From positions 1 through 16,172 of the forward strand of contig DBLW01000092.1 of assembly GCA_002298075.1 (NCBI GenBank): a stretch of DNA of 16,172 nucleotides, in the 5' to 3' direction. Positions 1 to 8,224 of the stretch are shown piece after piece (position 1 is the stretch's first letter; each line of letters starts with the position of its first letter). The translations under genes and the position numbers were made by a program. Origin of the DNA: Bacteroidales bacterium UBA714. Its GTDB lineage: Bacteria; Bacteroidota; Bacteroidia; Bacteroidales; UBA932. The notes below the pieces were generated by a model, which did not search any database, had not been told where the DNA came from, and saw nothing but the letters and a program-made list of their open reading frames with translations.

Positions 1-800
1 GGGACAATGTCGGAGCGATGAGGAATCTCGGTGCCGAGCTGAATCTTGCCGCTACCGTGGTAACATGGCGCGACTTCAACTGGAGCATCAATGCCAATGT
101 AAGCTACAACTCCAACAAAATCATTGAATTGTACAATGGCGTAACCGAATACGAGCCGTCAAATACCAGCACCAAGCTTGTAGTGGGACAGAAGCTCGGA
201 CAGTTCTACATGAACCGCTACTATGGCGTCAATCCTGCCAACGGAGACGCCCTCTGGCTTACCAAGGACGGTGAGATAACCAACGAGTTGCGCGACTCTG
301 ACAAGGTGCTTACAGGCAAATCTTCGATAGCCCCTTGGATGGGAGGTTTCGGTACAGCGCTTTCATGGAAGGGCCTTTCACTCTCAGCACAGTTCAGCTG
401 GGTCGCTGACAGGTACATGATAAACAATGATCGCTACTTCGACGAGTCCAACGGACGCTTCATGTCCTACAACCAGTCACGCCGCCTGCTTGAAAGGTGG
501 AAAGAGCCTGGTGATGTGACTGAAATTCCGCGTCATGGCATATATACGGAGTTTGACAGCCGTCTTCTTGAGGATGCTTCATTCCTGCGCCTTAAGAACC
601 TTACCCTCGGCTACTCACTTCCTCAGGAACTTCTGAAGAAGACCGGTTTCATCAGGGGACTCAGGGTATATGCACAGGGACAGAACCTGTTTACCGTGAC
701 CGGCTTCTCCGGACTTGACCCGGAAGGATCACGCAATGTTTACCAGGCTGCATACCCTATGTCACGCCAGTTTACTTTCGGTCTGGACTTAACTTTCTAA
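1..800 (+). CDS. SusC-family TonB-dependent outer-membrane transporter, C-terminal part (5' end outside window)
   Basis: This is the C-terminal 265 or so residues of a SusC/RagA-type TonB-dependent transporter, the outer-membrane barrel that imports oligomers bound by its SusD lid. The reading frame is open from base 3, so the first in-frame ATG at 18 is internal and the true start lies upstream. Family hallmarks seen are the early segment NVGAMRNLGAEL, a middle segment GVNPANGDALWL, the late barrel segment FLRLKNLTLGYSLP, then VYAQGQNLFTVTGFSGLDPE, and the terminal strand FTFGLDLTF ending in an aromatic residue as expected for barrel insertion. It ends with TAA at 798-800, and susD follows within about 10 bases, the usual SusC-SusD order. 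The CarboxypepD-like, TonB-box and plug regions that normally precede this part cannot be checked here. The substrate is unknown. Confidence 0.95.
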   Translation, partial: DNVGAMRNLGAELNLAATVVTWRDFNWSINANVSYNSNKIIELYNGVTEYEPSNTSTKLVVGQKLGQFYMNRYYGVNPANGDALWLTKDGEITNELRDSDKVLTGKSSIAPWMGGFGTALSWKGLSLSAQFSWVADRYMINNDRYFDESNGRFMSYNQSRRLLERWKEPGDVTEIPRHGIYTEFDSRLLEDASFLRLKNLTLGYSLPQELLKKTGFIRGLRVYAQGQNLFTVTGFSGLDPEGSRNVYQAAYPMSRQFTFGLDLTF

Positions 801-810
801 AATCGTGAAA

Positions 811-2388
811 ATGAATATATTGAAAAATATTACGCGCAGCATGACCGTGATGCTCATTATACTTGCAGGAGCACAGTCATGCCTTGAGAAATATCCGGGA
901 GATGCCTTGCCTGAGGATGCTGCGATGCAGTCGCTTTCAGATGCCGAGCAGTCTCTAATAGGTATGTATGCTTCTTTCAAGTCATCTGCGCTTTATAGCG
1001 GATATCTTACCTACCTTCCTGACATCCAGGCTGACCTGGCTTATGCAGTTGACGGTTTTTCCAACATCCATGGTGACATCTGGCAGTGGAACATCCGCAC
1101 TACCAATGAGGAAGTGGAGGCTGTCTATGCTTCACTTTATACAATCATCGGCCAGTGCAATTTCTTTCTTGACAAAGTAGGGAAGCTGCGTGCATCGCTT
1201 GTGGATGACAATGAGATAGAGCATCTCGACAGCTGGACCGGAGAAGTCTATTGCGCCCGCGCCCTCGCTTATTCAGAGCTTATCAAGTGCTATTGCAAGG
1301 CTTATCCTCTGACCGGCGAGCCGTCAAGTCCCGATTCGAAGGGAGATGATGCGCAGGCCGAACTTGAACTTGGCGTGATGCTGCGTGATTCCTATTATAA
1401 GGAAGAAATCGCAAGACGCTCAAACCTCAAGGAGTCATGGGACTTCGTGCTCAGGGATCTCGAGAAAGCCGAGACCATGATAATGGAGGATGATGACGCA
1501 TACAACGCCATATGGTTCACAAGGGCTGCCGCTCATGCTATCCATGCGAGGGTTGCCCTGTACATGGGCAACTGGGATGATGCCGTGAAGTACTCTACCA
1601 TGGTGATAGAAAACAGCAAGGCCGGATTCCGGCTGGCTGATGCGAATGTTACATATACCACCGATGAGAACAACCGTCCTCTCAGCTACTACCAGTACAT
1701 GTGGACCAATGACTCATCGTTCGAAGTCATCTGGAAAGTAGGATTCAACATCAATTCATATGGCGGTGCGCTCGGACGCATCTTCCTGAACTTCACCAAT
1801 GACTACAGGTATTTCTACCCTGACTATGTTCCTGCCACATGGGCCATCAACCTCTATGGAAACAGCGACCTCAGGGCTTCCGCATTCTTCTCTAGCGAGA
1901 GCACCGGCTATGACCACGGGCTTACCTGGCCGCTTCTTGTGAAATATTACGGAAACAGGTCATTCATCTCCCAGGCAAAGATATATCATGTCAGCATGCC
2001 TAAGGTCCTCAGGCTTTCTGAGCAGTACCTCATCCGTGCTGAGGCAAGATGCCACCAGAGGAATTTCGGCGGTGCGCAGGCTGACCTTTCGACATTGCGC
2101 AAGGCACGTATGAACGCCGGAGGAAATATCGGTGTCAATGAGAAGAACTGGCTTGACGTGATTTCCGACGAGCGTGTGAGGGAACTCTATATGGAAGGCT
2201 TCCGTCTGAACGACCTCAAGCGCTGGGGACGCGGATTCGAGCGCAAGCCGCAGACAAGCTCACTGGCACAGGGCAGCTCGCTTAAGGTTGAGGCCGGGGA
2301 CTACCGTTTTGTATGGCCGATTCCGAATCATGAAATCGAATCTCCGGGTACGGCTCTTGAGCAGAATCCCGGCTACATGGGACTTTAG
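811..2388 (+). CDS. SusD/RagB-family nutrient-binding outer-membrane lipoprotein
   Basis: The product is a 525-aa SusD-like surface lipoprotein, expected to form a hinged lid over the SusC barrel encoded just upstream. The ATG at 811 is chosen; an in-frame GTG at 805 would add two residues. The signal peptide ends in a lipobox with Cys24 (AGAQSC). The N-terminal helical region (about residues 30-260) is typical of the family's TPR-like helices, including the stretch NAIWFTRAAAHAIHARVALY. The C-terminal family signatures are clear: LSEQYLIRAEARCHQRNFGGA at about 402-421, the RERxxEGxRxxDLKRW-like segment at about 455-472 (RVRELYMEGFRLNDLKRW), and the terminal LEQNPGYMGL. The length is normal for SusD. 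The ligand cannot be deduced, and SusD proteins serve both glycan and peptide importers. Confidence 0.95.
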   Translation: MNILKNITRSMTVMLIILAGAQSCLEKYPGDALPEDAAMQSLSDAEQSLIGMYASFKSSALYSGYLTYLPDIQADLAYAVDGFSNIHGDIWQWNIRTTNEEVEAVYASLYTIIGQCNFFLDKVGKLRASLVDDNEIEHLDSWTGEVYCARALAYSELIKCYCKAYPLTGEPSSPDSKGDDAQAELELGVMLRDSYYKEEIARRSNLKESWDFVLRDLEKAETMIMEDDDAYNAIWFTRAAAHAIHARVALYMGNWDDAVKYSTMVIENSKAGFRLADANVTYTTDENNRPLSYYQYMWTNDSSFEVIWKVGFNINSYGGALGRIFLNFTNDYRYFYPDYVPATWAINLYGNSDLRASAFFSSESTGYDHGLTWPLLVKYYGNRSFISQAKIYHVSMPKVLRLSEQYLIRAEARCHQRNFGGAQADLSTLRKARMNAGGNIGVNEKNWLDVISDERVRELYMEGFRLNDLKRWGRGFERKPQTSSLAQGSSLKVEAGDYRFVWPIPNHEIESPGTALEQNPGYMGL

Positions 2389-2415
2389 GTAAGTAACTCT
2401 GATAAAAGAAGATAT

Positions 2416-3381
2416 ATGAAAAGTTTTTATAAAATATTGTCAGTCTCCGTTTTGCTTGCAGCGGCATGTGCCACTGGATGCAGCACTCAGGAGCGCAGCT
2501 TTTCTTCTGACGGAGCTGAATATATAATGTTCGCGGACACGATAGGCACATATCCTGTGATTCAGAACGAGACATTCAAGGTTCCTGTCGTTTCCACAAT
2601 TGCATGTGACTATGACCGCACTTTCGCAGTGGAAGTGATTGACAAGGGCAGCAATGCCATTGAGAACCTGCATTACCGCCTCAAATCCAACACCATCGTC
2701 ATTCCTGCCGGACAACTCCGCACTGATGTCGAGGTTGAGGGCATTTACGAGAACATCGGTGACACTGATTCGCTCGGCTTCAAGCTGAGGCTCGTGATTC
2801 CTTCTGAACTTGAGATGCCTATGGCGGGCACGGATGAAAAATTTGGCCTTGAGACCAATTGCGTGCTGCTGAAAGTATGCCCGTTTGACATCAGCGCATA
2901 CTCAGGATATTGTATGCTTTCATCACTTTATCTGTATAACTATTCGCTTGACGGTTCGTACCAGAGGCTCATCTGGACTGAGCCGCACAAGACGCTCGAG
3001 AATACGATTGTATGCTACGACTGGCTCTATGACGGCTATGACGTGAACCTTACACTTGAACCGGAAGACCCGACATATCCGATTGTCTCCATGGAGAAGG
3101 GGCAGGTCATCGGAGACGAGTGGACTGCTTTCGGAATCATAAGGGGGGACAACAAGATACGCGTGGAGAGCAGCGCTGCCTATCCTTCGTTCATCTACGG
3201 ATGCCAGGATTACATCACAGTCTCTTACAGGGTCTATGTATCATCCCTTGGAGGAGAATATGGCACAGTGGGACATTTCTATAACATAATGGAATGGATA
3301 AGTGCCGAAGAGGCCGAAAGGCTTATGAGGGAAGAGGGAATGAAACTGCCTTCAAGGCCTTCAGGACAGACAGAAGACTGA
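2416..3381 (+). CDS. Surface lipoprotein with Calx-beta/DUF4843-like N-terminus, possibly DUF4984 C-terminus
   Basis: The product is a 321-aa predicted lipoprotein: the signal peptide ends with Cys22 in ACATGC. Residues about 35-135 have the beta-rich pattern of the Calx-beta/DUF4843-type domains often encoded directly after SusD genes (EYIMFADT, then VPVVSTIACDYDRTFAVEV, HYRLKSNTIVIPAGQ). Residues about 155-290 form a second, Trp/Tyr-rich domain that I associate, with low confidence, with DUF4984. The mature protein has six cysteines besides the lipidated one (64, 149, 155, 166, 200, 263), an even number compatible with disulfides. The C-terminal tail (about 295-321) is charged and probably helical, then disordered. 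The gene starts 27 bases after susD, which suggests an accessory protein of the SusC/D complex on the cell surface. No enzymatic motif is visible. Confidence 0.75.
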   Translation: MKSFYKILSVSVLLAAACATGCSTQERSFSSDGAEYIMFADTIGTYPVIQNETFKVPVVSTIACDYDRTFAVEVIDKGSNAIENLHYRLKSNTIVIPAGQLRTDVEVEGIYENIGDTDSLGFKLRLVIPSELEMPMAGTDEKFGLETNCVLLKVCPFDISAYSGYCMLSSLYLYNYSLDGSYQRLIWTEPHKTLENTIVCYDWLYDGYDVNLTLEPEDPTYPIVSMEKGQVIGDEWTAFGIIRGDNKIRVESSAAYPSFIYGCQDYITVSYRVYVSSLGGEYGTVGHFYNIMEWISAEEAERLMREEGMKLPSRPSGQTED

Positions 3382-3441
3382 CTGTCCCGGAATCATTCTT
3401 ACTCTTTGTAATTATTTACAGTCATTTAAAGAAAAGGACTT

Positions 3442-5463
3442 ATGAGAACAAAATTTTGGAAACCCGCTTCAGTTTCAGCGCTGGTGCTTGCCATGTCCGC
3501 AGTTTCATGCAACGGGCCTGCTGAAGGTCCGGTTGACATTGCCCCTATCTTCCCCGAGCAGGTCAATGAGACCATTGAGCCAGGCCAATCTTATGAACTT
3601 ACGATAAATCCCAATCTCCCTTGGGAAGTGGCAATATCAGGTGACACGGAATATTTCCGTCTCATTTCAAGAGGGGAGCCTCTGCCGGTAGTAAGCGGAC
3701 AGGCGGGAGAACACAAGCTTACTGTGGAGGCCATTGTCGATGAAAGCGACTTTGAGCAGCGCCAGTGCATCCTTACCATGACCATGGGCAAGGAGGAAAA
3801 GCAGATTGCTGTCATCAACCGTAACGGCAAGGACCGCATATTCAGCCTGTGGCCTGTCAAGATAACCTCGGATGGATTTGACTATGGCGACGATGTCGGA
3901 GGATACAATTATGCTGAGAACGAGAGTGCTGACATTGATCTCTATTTCGACGGCAACATCTTCCAGATATACATGAAGGTCGAGGCAAACTTCGACTGGG
4001 CGCTCAAGGAGACTCCGGAGTGGGTCGAGCCGAACGTGGTTGAAGGGAGGTATGTGACATCTGCCAAGGCCAATGTTCCGGCTGCAATCTGTCTTCGCGG
4101 AGTGAATGCGAAATATCCTCTTGACGGTGCTGAAGGAAAGCTTGTGTTCATCGTGAATGACAATTCGGAGAATCCGATGGAGGTAGAGAAGGAGATAACT
4201 CTCTCGATTGAGCCTGTCAAGAATGTGTTTGAGGTTTCCCCATTGTCGGAAACAGCGCGTTTCAACAAGGCCGGACACTATTACAATGAGATGAACGGCG
4301 AGTACCAGGAAGGCTATCCTATGAAGGGCAGCGTAATCGGTACTGATGGAGTGAAGATATTTGCCGTGCAGATGCAGGACGGTGTGTATTCAGTTGTCGG
4401 CTCTTCTGAGCAGTACAGCCTGTATGGTGAGTGGGTGAATTTCACTCTCACGGACAATGAGCCTGAGGATGTGCTGAAAGACTGGTCTTTCACAGTAAGC
4501 GTGGATGCCAACGAGGGAGCCTCACGCAAGGCTGAGCTTATGATAATCCCGGGAACCGTTGAAATCAATGATCCTGACTACGACCTTTTCAATGATACCG
4601 CTACTGCCATCAAGGATGAATTGGCTGGATATGTCTATAGCCTCATTTCGCAGGAAGGCTCGGCTGGCGGTTCTGAGGGCGGACTTGTAAGCGCTGACAA
4701 TGATGCCTTGGCAGCCAAGGGAGCAAGGTTCGAGAGCCTTGATGCGTCAAATCCTGAGAACGGATGGATTTCTGTCGCTGAGGAACTGTTCGGTGTCGGC
4801 CTGGACAATTATTACCAGCTGACAGTCACAAGGACTTCCGGCACATACAACTTCACATTTGTAAAGAACGTATGGGATGTAAGACTTTATGAAGTAGGTC
4901 TCGAGGGCCTGGTTCTCAGCGAGGTACCATGGCTTGAGCCGCAGTCTGAGTCGTCATTCTATATCTCCCTCGCAGAGGAGGATGCCTATAAGGACAAGTT
5001 CATTGTATGCCAGACCGGAGATGATTCGGAAAAACTCAGGAACTTCGCGGTAATCAAGGTTCTGTATGACCCGGAGGCTTCCATCTCAGGAGGCAGCGCC
5101 CTTGCATTCAAATATGCCCAGTGGGGCGGCGGTGCAGGATGCGTGCTGCGCAAGATGAGCGAGACTGAGGATGGTGAATCAGAGTATTATTGGGCTTGCA
5201 AGGAGCAGCTCTGGAATTCTGATGAGATTTACGAGCTTACTTACGGACAGGAGATTTCAATGCCTACGCTTGAGTCAACAATCGGGTTTGACAATGCGTT
5301 CTATATTCTGGATGAAGACCAGTCTTGGCTTACTTTTGAAGGAAGCGCGGAGAACCTGTTCATCAATATGGAGACAACTGAGGCAAAGCAGGGAGCTCTC
5401 GTGTTTACGAATGCAGGCATGCCGGTGCTCGCCATCGTGTGCAAATATAATCCTGCGCTGTAA
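3442..5463 (+). CDS. Large multi-domain surface lipoprotein with BACON-like N-terminus, function unknown
   Basis: The product is 673 aa with a lipoprotein signal peptide ending at Cys23 (SAVSC). Residues about 36-127 resemble a BACON/Ig-like beta-sandwich: PGQSYELTINPNLPWEVAISG carries the early Trp of that fold, and the domain ends in KQIAVINRNGK. A second beta-rich segment lies at about 130-260 (FDWALKETPEWVEP, then EKEITLSIEP) and a third at about 262-372. A Gly/Ser-rich linker (about 402-416) separates these from a C-terminal half that I do not recognise, although it may belong to a Bacteroides-specific DUF such as DUF5003. No catalytic motif is visible. The length and position, after SusC, SusD and a Calx-beta-like lipoprotein, fit the second accessory surface lipoprotein of an import complex. 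The upstream gap is 60 bases with no terminator, so co-transcription is likely. ATG at 3442 is the only good start before the hydrophobic core. Confidence 0.7.
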   Translation: MRTKFWKPASVSALVLAMSAVSCNGPAEGPVDIAPIFPEQVNETIEPGQSYELTINPNLPWEVAISGDTEYFRLISRGEPLPVVSGQAGEHKLTVEAIVDESDFEQRQCILTMTMGKEEKQIAVINRNGKDRIFSLWPVKITSDGFDYGDDVGGYNYAENESADIDLYFDGNIFQIYMKVEANFDWALKETPEWVEPNVVEGRYVTSAKANVPAAICLRGVNAKYPLDGAEGKLVFIVNDNSENPMEVEKEITLSIEPVKNVFEVSPLSETARFNKAGHYYNEMNGEYQEGYPMKGSVIGTDGVKIFAVQMQDGVYSVVGSSEQYSLYGEWVNFTLTDNEPEDVLKDWSFTVSVDANEGASRKAELMIIPGTVEINDPDYDLFNDTATAIKDELAGYVYSLISQEGSAGGSEGGLVSADNDALAAKGARFESLDASNPENGWISVAEELFGVGLDNYYQLTVTRTSGTYNFTFVKNVWDVRLYEVGLEGLVLSEVPWLEPQSESSFYISLAEEDAYKDKFIVCQTGDDSEKLRNFAVIKVLYDPEASISGGSALAFKYAQWGGGAGCVLRKMSETEDGESEYYWACKEQLWNSDEIYELTYGQEISMPTLESTIGFDNAFYILDEDQSWLTFEGSAENLFINMETTEAKQGALVFTNAGMPVLAIVCKYNPAL

Positions 5464-5510
5464 TTTTGTGGAACGTGACTATAATTGAATAATAAAGAGC
5501 AGTTTCAGAT

Positions 5511-8213
5511 ATGAGAATTTTAAGATTTGCCATGATGCTCATGACGGCGGCAGCCGCTTTGGCAACTTTGGGAGGATGTTCTGTGGAAGATCCCCAGGGT
5601 GCGGGCGATTATGGCTATGTGCAGTTCAAGCTGTATAAGGAGGCTTCCTATGTGCCGGCCTCCAAGGCAGCGGAGATAGACTATCTCGCTGACATTACCA
5701 AGGCGAGGATTACGATGAGGTACCAGGGGAGCACGCTCAACCAGACCCTCGTCTTTTCAGCAGCCGACAATGTTTCGGCCGAGTTCGGAATACGCAGTGA
5801 AAAGCTGCAGCTCCTTGCCGGTGACTATGAGGTGCTGTCTTTTGTCGTGTATGACAAGAATGATAACGAGGGACCTTCCGTATCAGGAATCGGAAATCCA
5901 AGGTTTACTGTCACTGCAGGCGGAATGACGGTGCATGACATGACTGTAGGGACATCTGTAGTGCCTTCAAGGGGAAATATCCGTTTCACTCTTGTAAAGG
6001 ACATGTCTGACTTCGGGAACCTGCCTACAAGGTCTCTGGAGGACCACACTTTTGATGAGGCTAAATACATCACAATGCGTGTTGAAAAGACATCCAGCAA
6101 TGAGCAGATTTCCTTTGCGAACATTCCTGTCAAGTTTTCCATTCATTTCAATGAGGAGGATGATGCCAACATCTATCCTGACGGATACGGCAAGGAGGAT
6201 AATTTCGGCTACCAGACTTCTTCCCTGAAGGCGGATTCGCTTCTTTATCTGCTTGCCGGTGACTACCGTGTCAGGTCATATACACTCTCGGACGGTACGA
6301 AGACAGCATTCGAGACAAGGAGCTTTGACCGCTCTGCAGCGCCTGTATTCAATGTTGCGGATAATAAGACTCTTGATGTGAAAGTTCCTGTGGCCCTGAG
6401 CGAGGATGCACCGTATCTTCAGGACTATTATGCCCTTTACGAGATATGGAAATCTCTTGACGGACCGAACTGGTATTATCGCGGAGAGAATTATCCGGAG
6501 GGAACCAACTGGGACTTCAACAAAGACCCTGACCTCTGGGGTGACCAGTCCGGCGTAAGGCTTCACAGCAACGGCCGTGTGGCTTCTCTTGACCTTACGG
6601 ATTTCGGCATCAAGGGAGACCTTTCTCCTGCCGTTGGCCAGCTGACTGAGCTTGTGCAGTTCTATCTGAGCACCCATAACGACATCAATAATTTTGATTT
6701 CACTGACCCGGGACAGTCTGCCCAGATGCTCTCACGCACCAGAATGGAGCGTCACAAGAAATATCTGGCAGAACTGCACCCTCTCACACAGCTGTCAGAG
6801 CCTATCGCTTTCGGCTTCGCGGAGAAGAAAGAGACCATAAGGGAGGTATCCCTTTATGCAAAGGGCTACACGGAAAGCCAGATATACGCAATGGAGAAAG
6901 GGACTGGAATACGTCCCATGGACAACAATCCGGGAACGCTTACCAATGGACTCACGTCGATTCCGGAGGAAATCGGAAACTTGACTAAAATGGAGTATCT
7001 TTATATCGCCAATTGCGAGATTGAGAATCTTCCGAGCGCCGAGTCCATGTCAAAGCTTGTGGCTCTTACCGACTTTGAGGTATATAACTGCCCTAAGCTC
7101 AAGATGACTGATGACAATATCGCGTCATTGGGTGCCATGCCGTCTTTGGTTTCAATCAACCTCGGAAACAACGGCCAGTGGACATCCCAGGAGTGCGACA
7201 AGCTCATGCGCGCCCTTGCCTATGGTCCGAGCAGCGACAAAATCCAGATTTTCTATTTCAGGAACAACAAACTGAATGCTCTCAAGAGCGAATATTTCAG
7301 CCGCTTCAAGAAAATCGGCCTTCTTGATCTTGTCAACAACGAAATCGAGACTGTCGAGAGACTGGGAAGCGAGATTGCTCCTGTGCAGATTTATCTTGAC
7401 TATAACAGGATAAAGGAGATTCCTGACAACGAGGGCGGTGAAATTCTCTTCACAATGGACGATGTCGAGGCTTTCTCCGTATCCCACAACATGCTGGAGG
7501 TCTTCCCGGACGTGTTCGACGCAAAGAGCATCTTCACTATAGGCTCGGTTGACTTCTCGTACAACAATATTGACAGGATTTCCGGAGGTGATGACTTCAA
7601 GGGCATCAATGTAAAGACACTGAGCCTCGCGAGCAACAAGTTCACCGAATATCCTCTTGAGTTCACACACAGCAACTCAGTTGTGTCTGTATATAATTTC
7701 CGCGGAAACGGCATGAGGACGATTGACAAGGATGCATTCGACTATACCAAGCCGAACAGGGACAAGCTCACATATACGCAGACATTTGATTTCACTTACA
7801 ACAGGCTCGACGACCTTCCTGTGACTTTCGGTGACTCGGCTTTCCCTTACCTTTACAGCGTGGACCTTTCGTACAACGCTTTCAAGGAGTTCCCTTATGA
7901 GCCTCTCAACTACATAAGCCTTACAGCATATGCAATAAGGGGCCAGAGGGACGACAACGGAAAACGCATTCTCAAACAGTGGCCTGAAGGACTTTACAAC
8001 CATAGGGGCCTGAGAGGATTCTACATCGGTTCCAACGCATATGAAAGGATAGATGACAAGATATCCCAGCTGATATATTATTTCGACATCAGCGACAACC
8101 CGAACATTGAGTTTGACGCGTCTGACATCTGCCTGGCCTGGCGTGCCGGAGCATATAAGCTCATCTACGACAAGTCGCAGAATATCCTCAATTGTCCTGA
8201 AATGCTCAATTAA
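5511..8213 (+). CDS. Leucine-rich-repeat surface lipoprotein with tandem N-terminal DUF4458-like domains
   Basis: The product is a 900-aa predicted lipoprotein with lipobox LATLGGC (Cys23), followed by SVEDPQ, which resembles the acidic surface-export signals of Bacteroidota lipoproteins. Residues about 34-165 and 180-295 look like two copies of one beta-sandwich domain: both carry YxxxTMR-like strands and the phrase LLAGDYxVxS (101-110 and 248-257). I assign them to DUF4458 at low confidence. A typical LRR N-terminal cap follows at about 306-385 (ALYEIWKSLDGPNW, then GRVASLDL and IKGDLSPAVGQLTEL). LRRs extend from about 478 to 865, for example LTSIPEEIGNLTKMEYLYIA, GSVDFSYNNIDRI, LYSVDLSYNAFKEFP and YYFDISDNPNI. 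There is no enzymatic motif; LRR solenoids normally bind proteins. A BACON-LRR lipoprotein gene follows after 11 bases and an S8 protease gene after that, so a role in holding a protein substrate at the surface is inferred. Confidence 0.85.
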   Translation: MRILRFAMMLMTAAAALATLGGCSVEDPQGAGDYGYVQFKLYKEASYVPASKAAEIDYLADITKARITMRYQGSTLNQTLVFSAADNVSAEFGIRSEKLQLLAGDYEVLSFVVYDKNDNEGPSVSGIGNPRFTVTAGGMTVHDMTVGTSVVPSRGNIRFTLVKDMSDFGNLPTRSLEDHTFDEAKYITMRVEKTSSNEQISFANIPVKFSIHFNEEDDANIYPDGYGKEDNFGYQTSSLKADSLLYLLAGDYRVRSYTLSDGTKTAFETRSFDRSAAPVFNVADNKTLDVKVPVALSEDAPYLQDYYALYEIWKSLDGPNWYYRGENYPEGTNWDFNKDPDLWGDQSGVRLHSNGRVASLDLTDFGIKGDLSPAVGQLTELVQFYLSTHNDINNFDFTDPGQSAQMLSRTRMERHKKYLAELHPLTQLSEPIAFGFAEKKETIREVSLYAKGYTESQIYAMEKGTGIRPMDNNPGTLTNGLTSIPEEIGNLTKMEYLYIANCEIENLPSAESMSKLVALTDFEVYNCPKLKMTDDNIASLGAMPSLVSINLGNNGQWTSQECDKLMRALAYGPSSDKIQIFYFRNNKLNALKSEYFSRFKKIGLLDLVNNEIETVERLGSEIAPVQIYLDYNRIKEIPDNEGGEILFTMDDVEAFSVSHNMLEVFPDVFDAKSIFTIGSVDFSYNNIDRISGGDDFKGINVKTLSLASNKFTEYPLEFTHSNSVVSVYNFRGNGMRTIDKDAFDYTKPNRDKLTYTQTFDFTYNRLDDLPVTFGDSAFPYLYSVDLSYNAFKEFPYEPLNYISLTAYAIRGQRDDNGKRILKQWPEGLYNHRGLRGFYIGSNAYERIDDKISQLIYYFDISDNPNIEFDASDICLAWRAGAYKLIYDKSQNILNCPEMLN

Positions 8214-8224
8214 AAAAGGCTGAA

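Noticed and set aside
805..810. GTG start for the SusD gene
   Set aside because: It is in frame but adds only Met-Lys before a good ATG at 811 that begins a normal lipoprotein signal; kept only as an alternative.
3294..3524. Plus-strand 76-codon frame bridging the 2416 and 3442 genes
   Set aside because: It overlaps both well-supported genes in another frame and has no signal peptide or domain.
3667..4278. Minus-strand open frame of 203 codons inside the 673-aa lipoprotein gene
   Set aside because: It lies wholly antisense to a clear lipoprotein gene, has no signal or family match, and its composition is that expected of a reverse-strand shadow.
5465..5487. Possible internal promoter: TTTG at 5465 and TATAATTG at 5480 before the 900-aa LRR gene
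   Set aside because: The elements resemble the Bacteroidota consensus, but the spacing is only 11 bases, far below the usual 19 or so, so it is probably chance AT-rich sequence.
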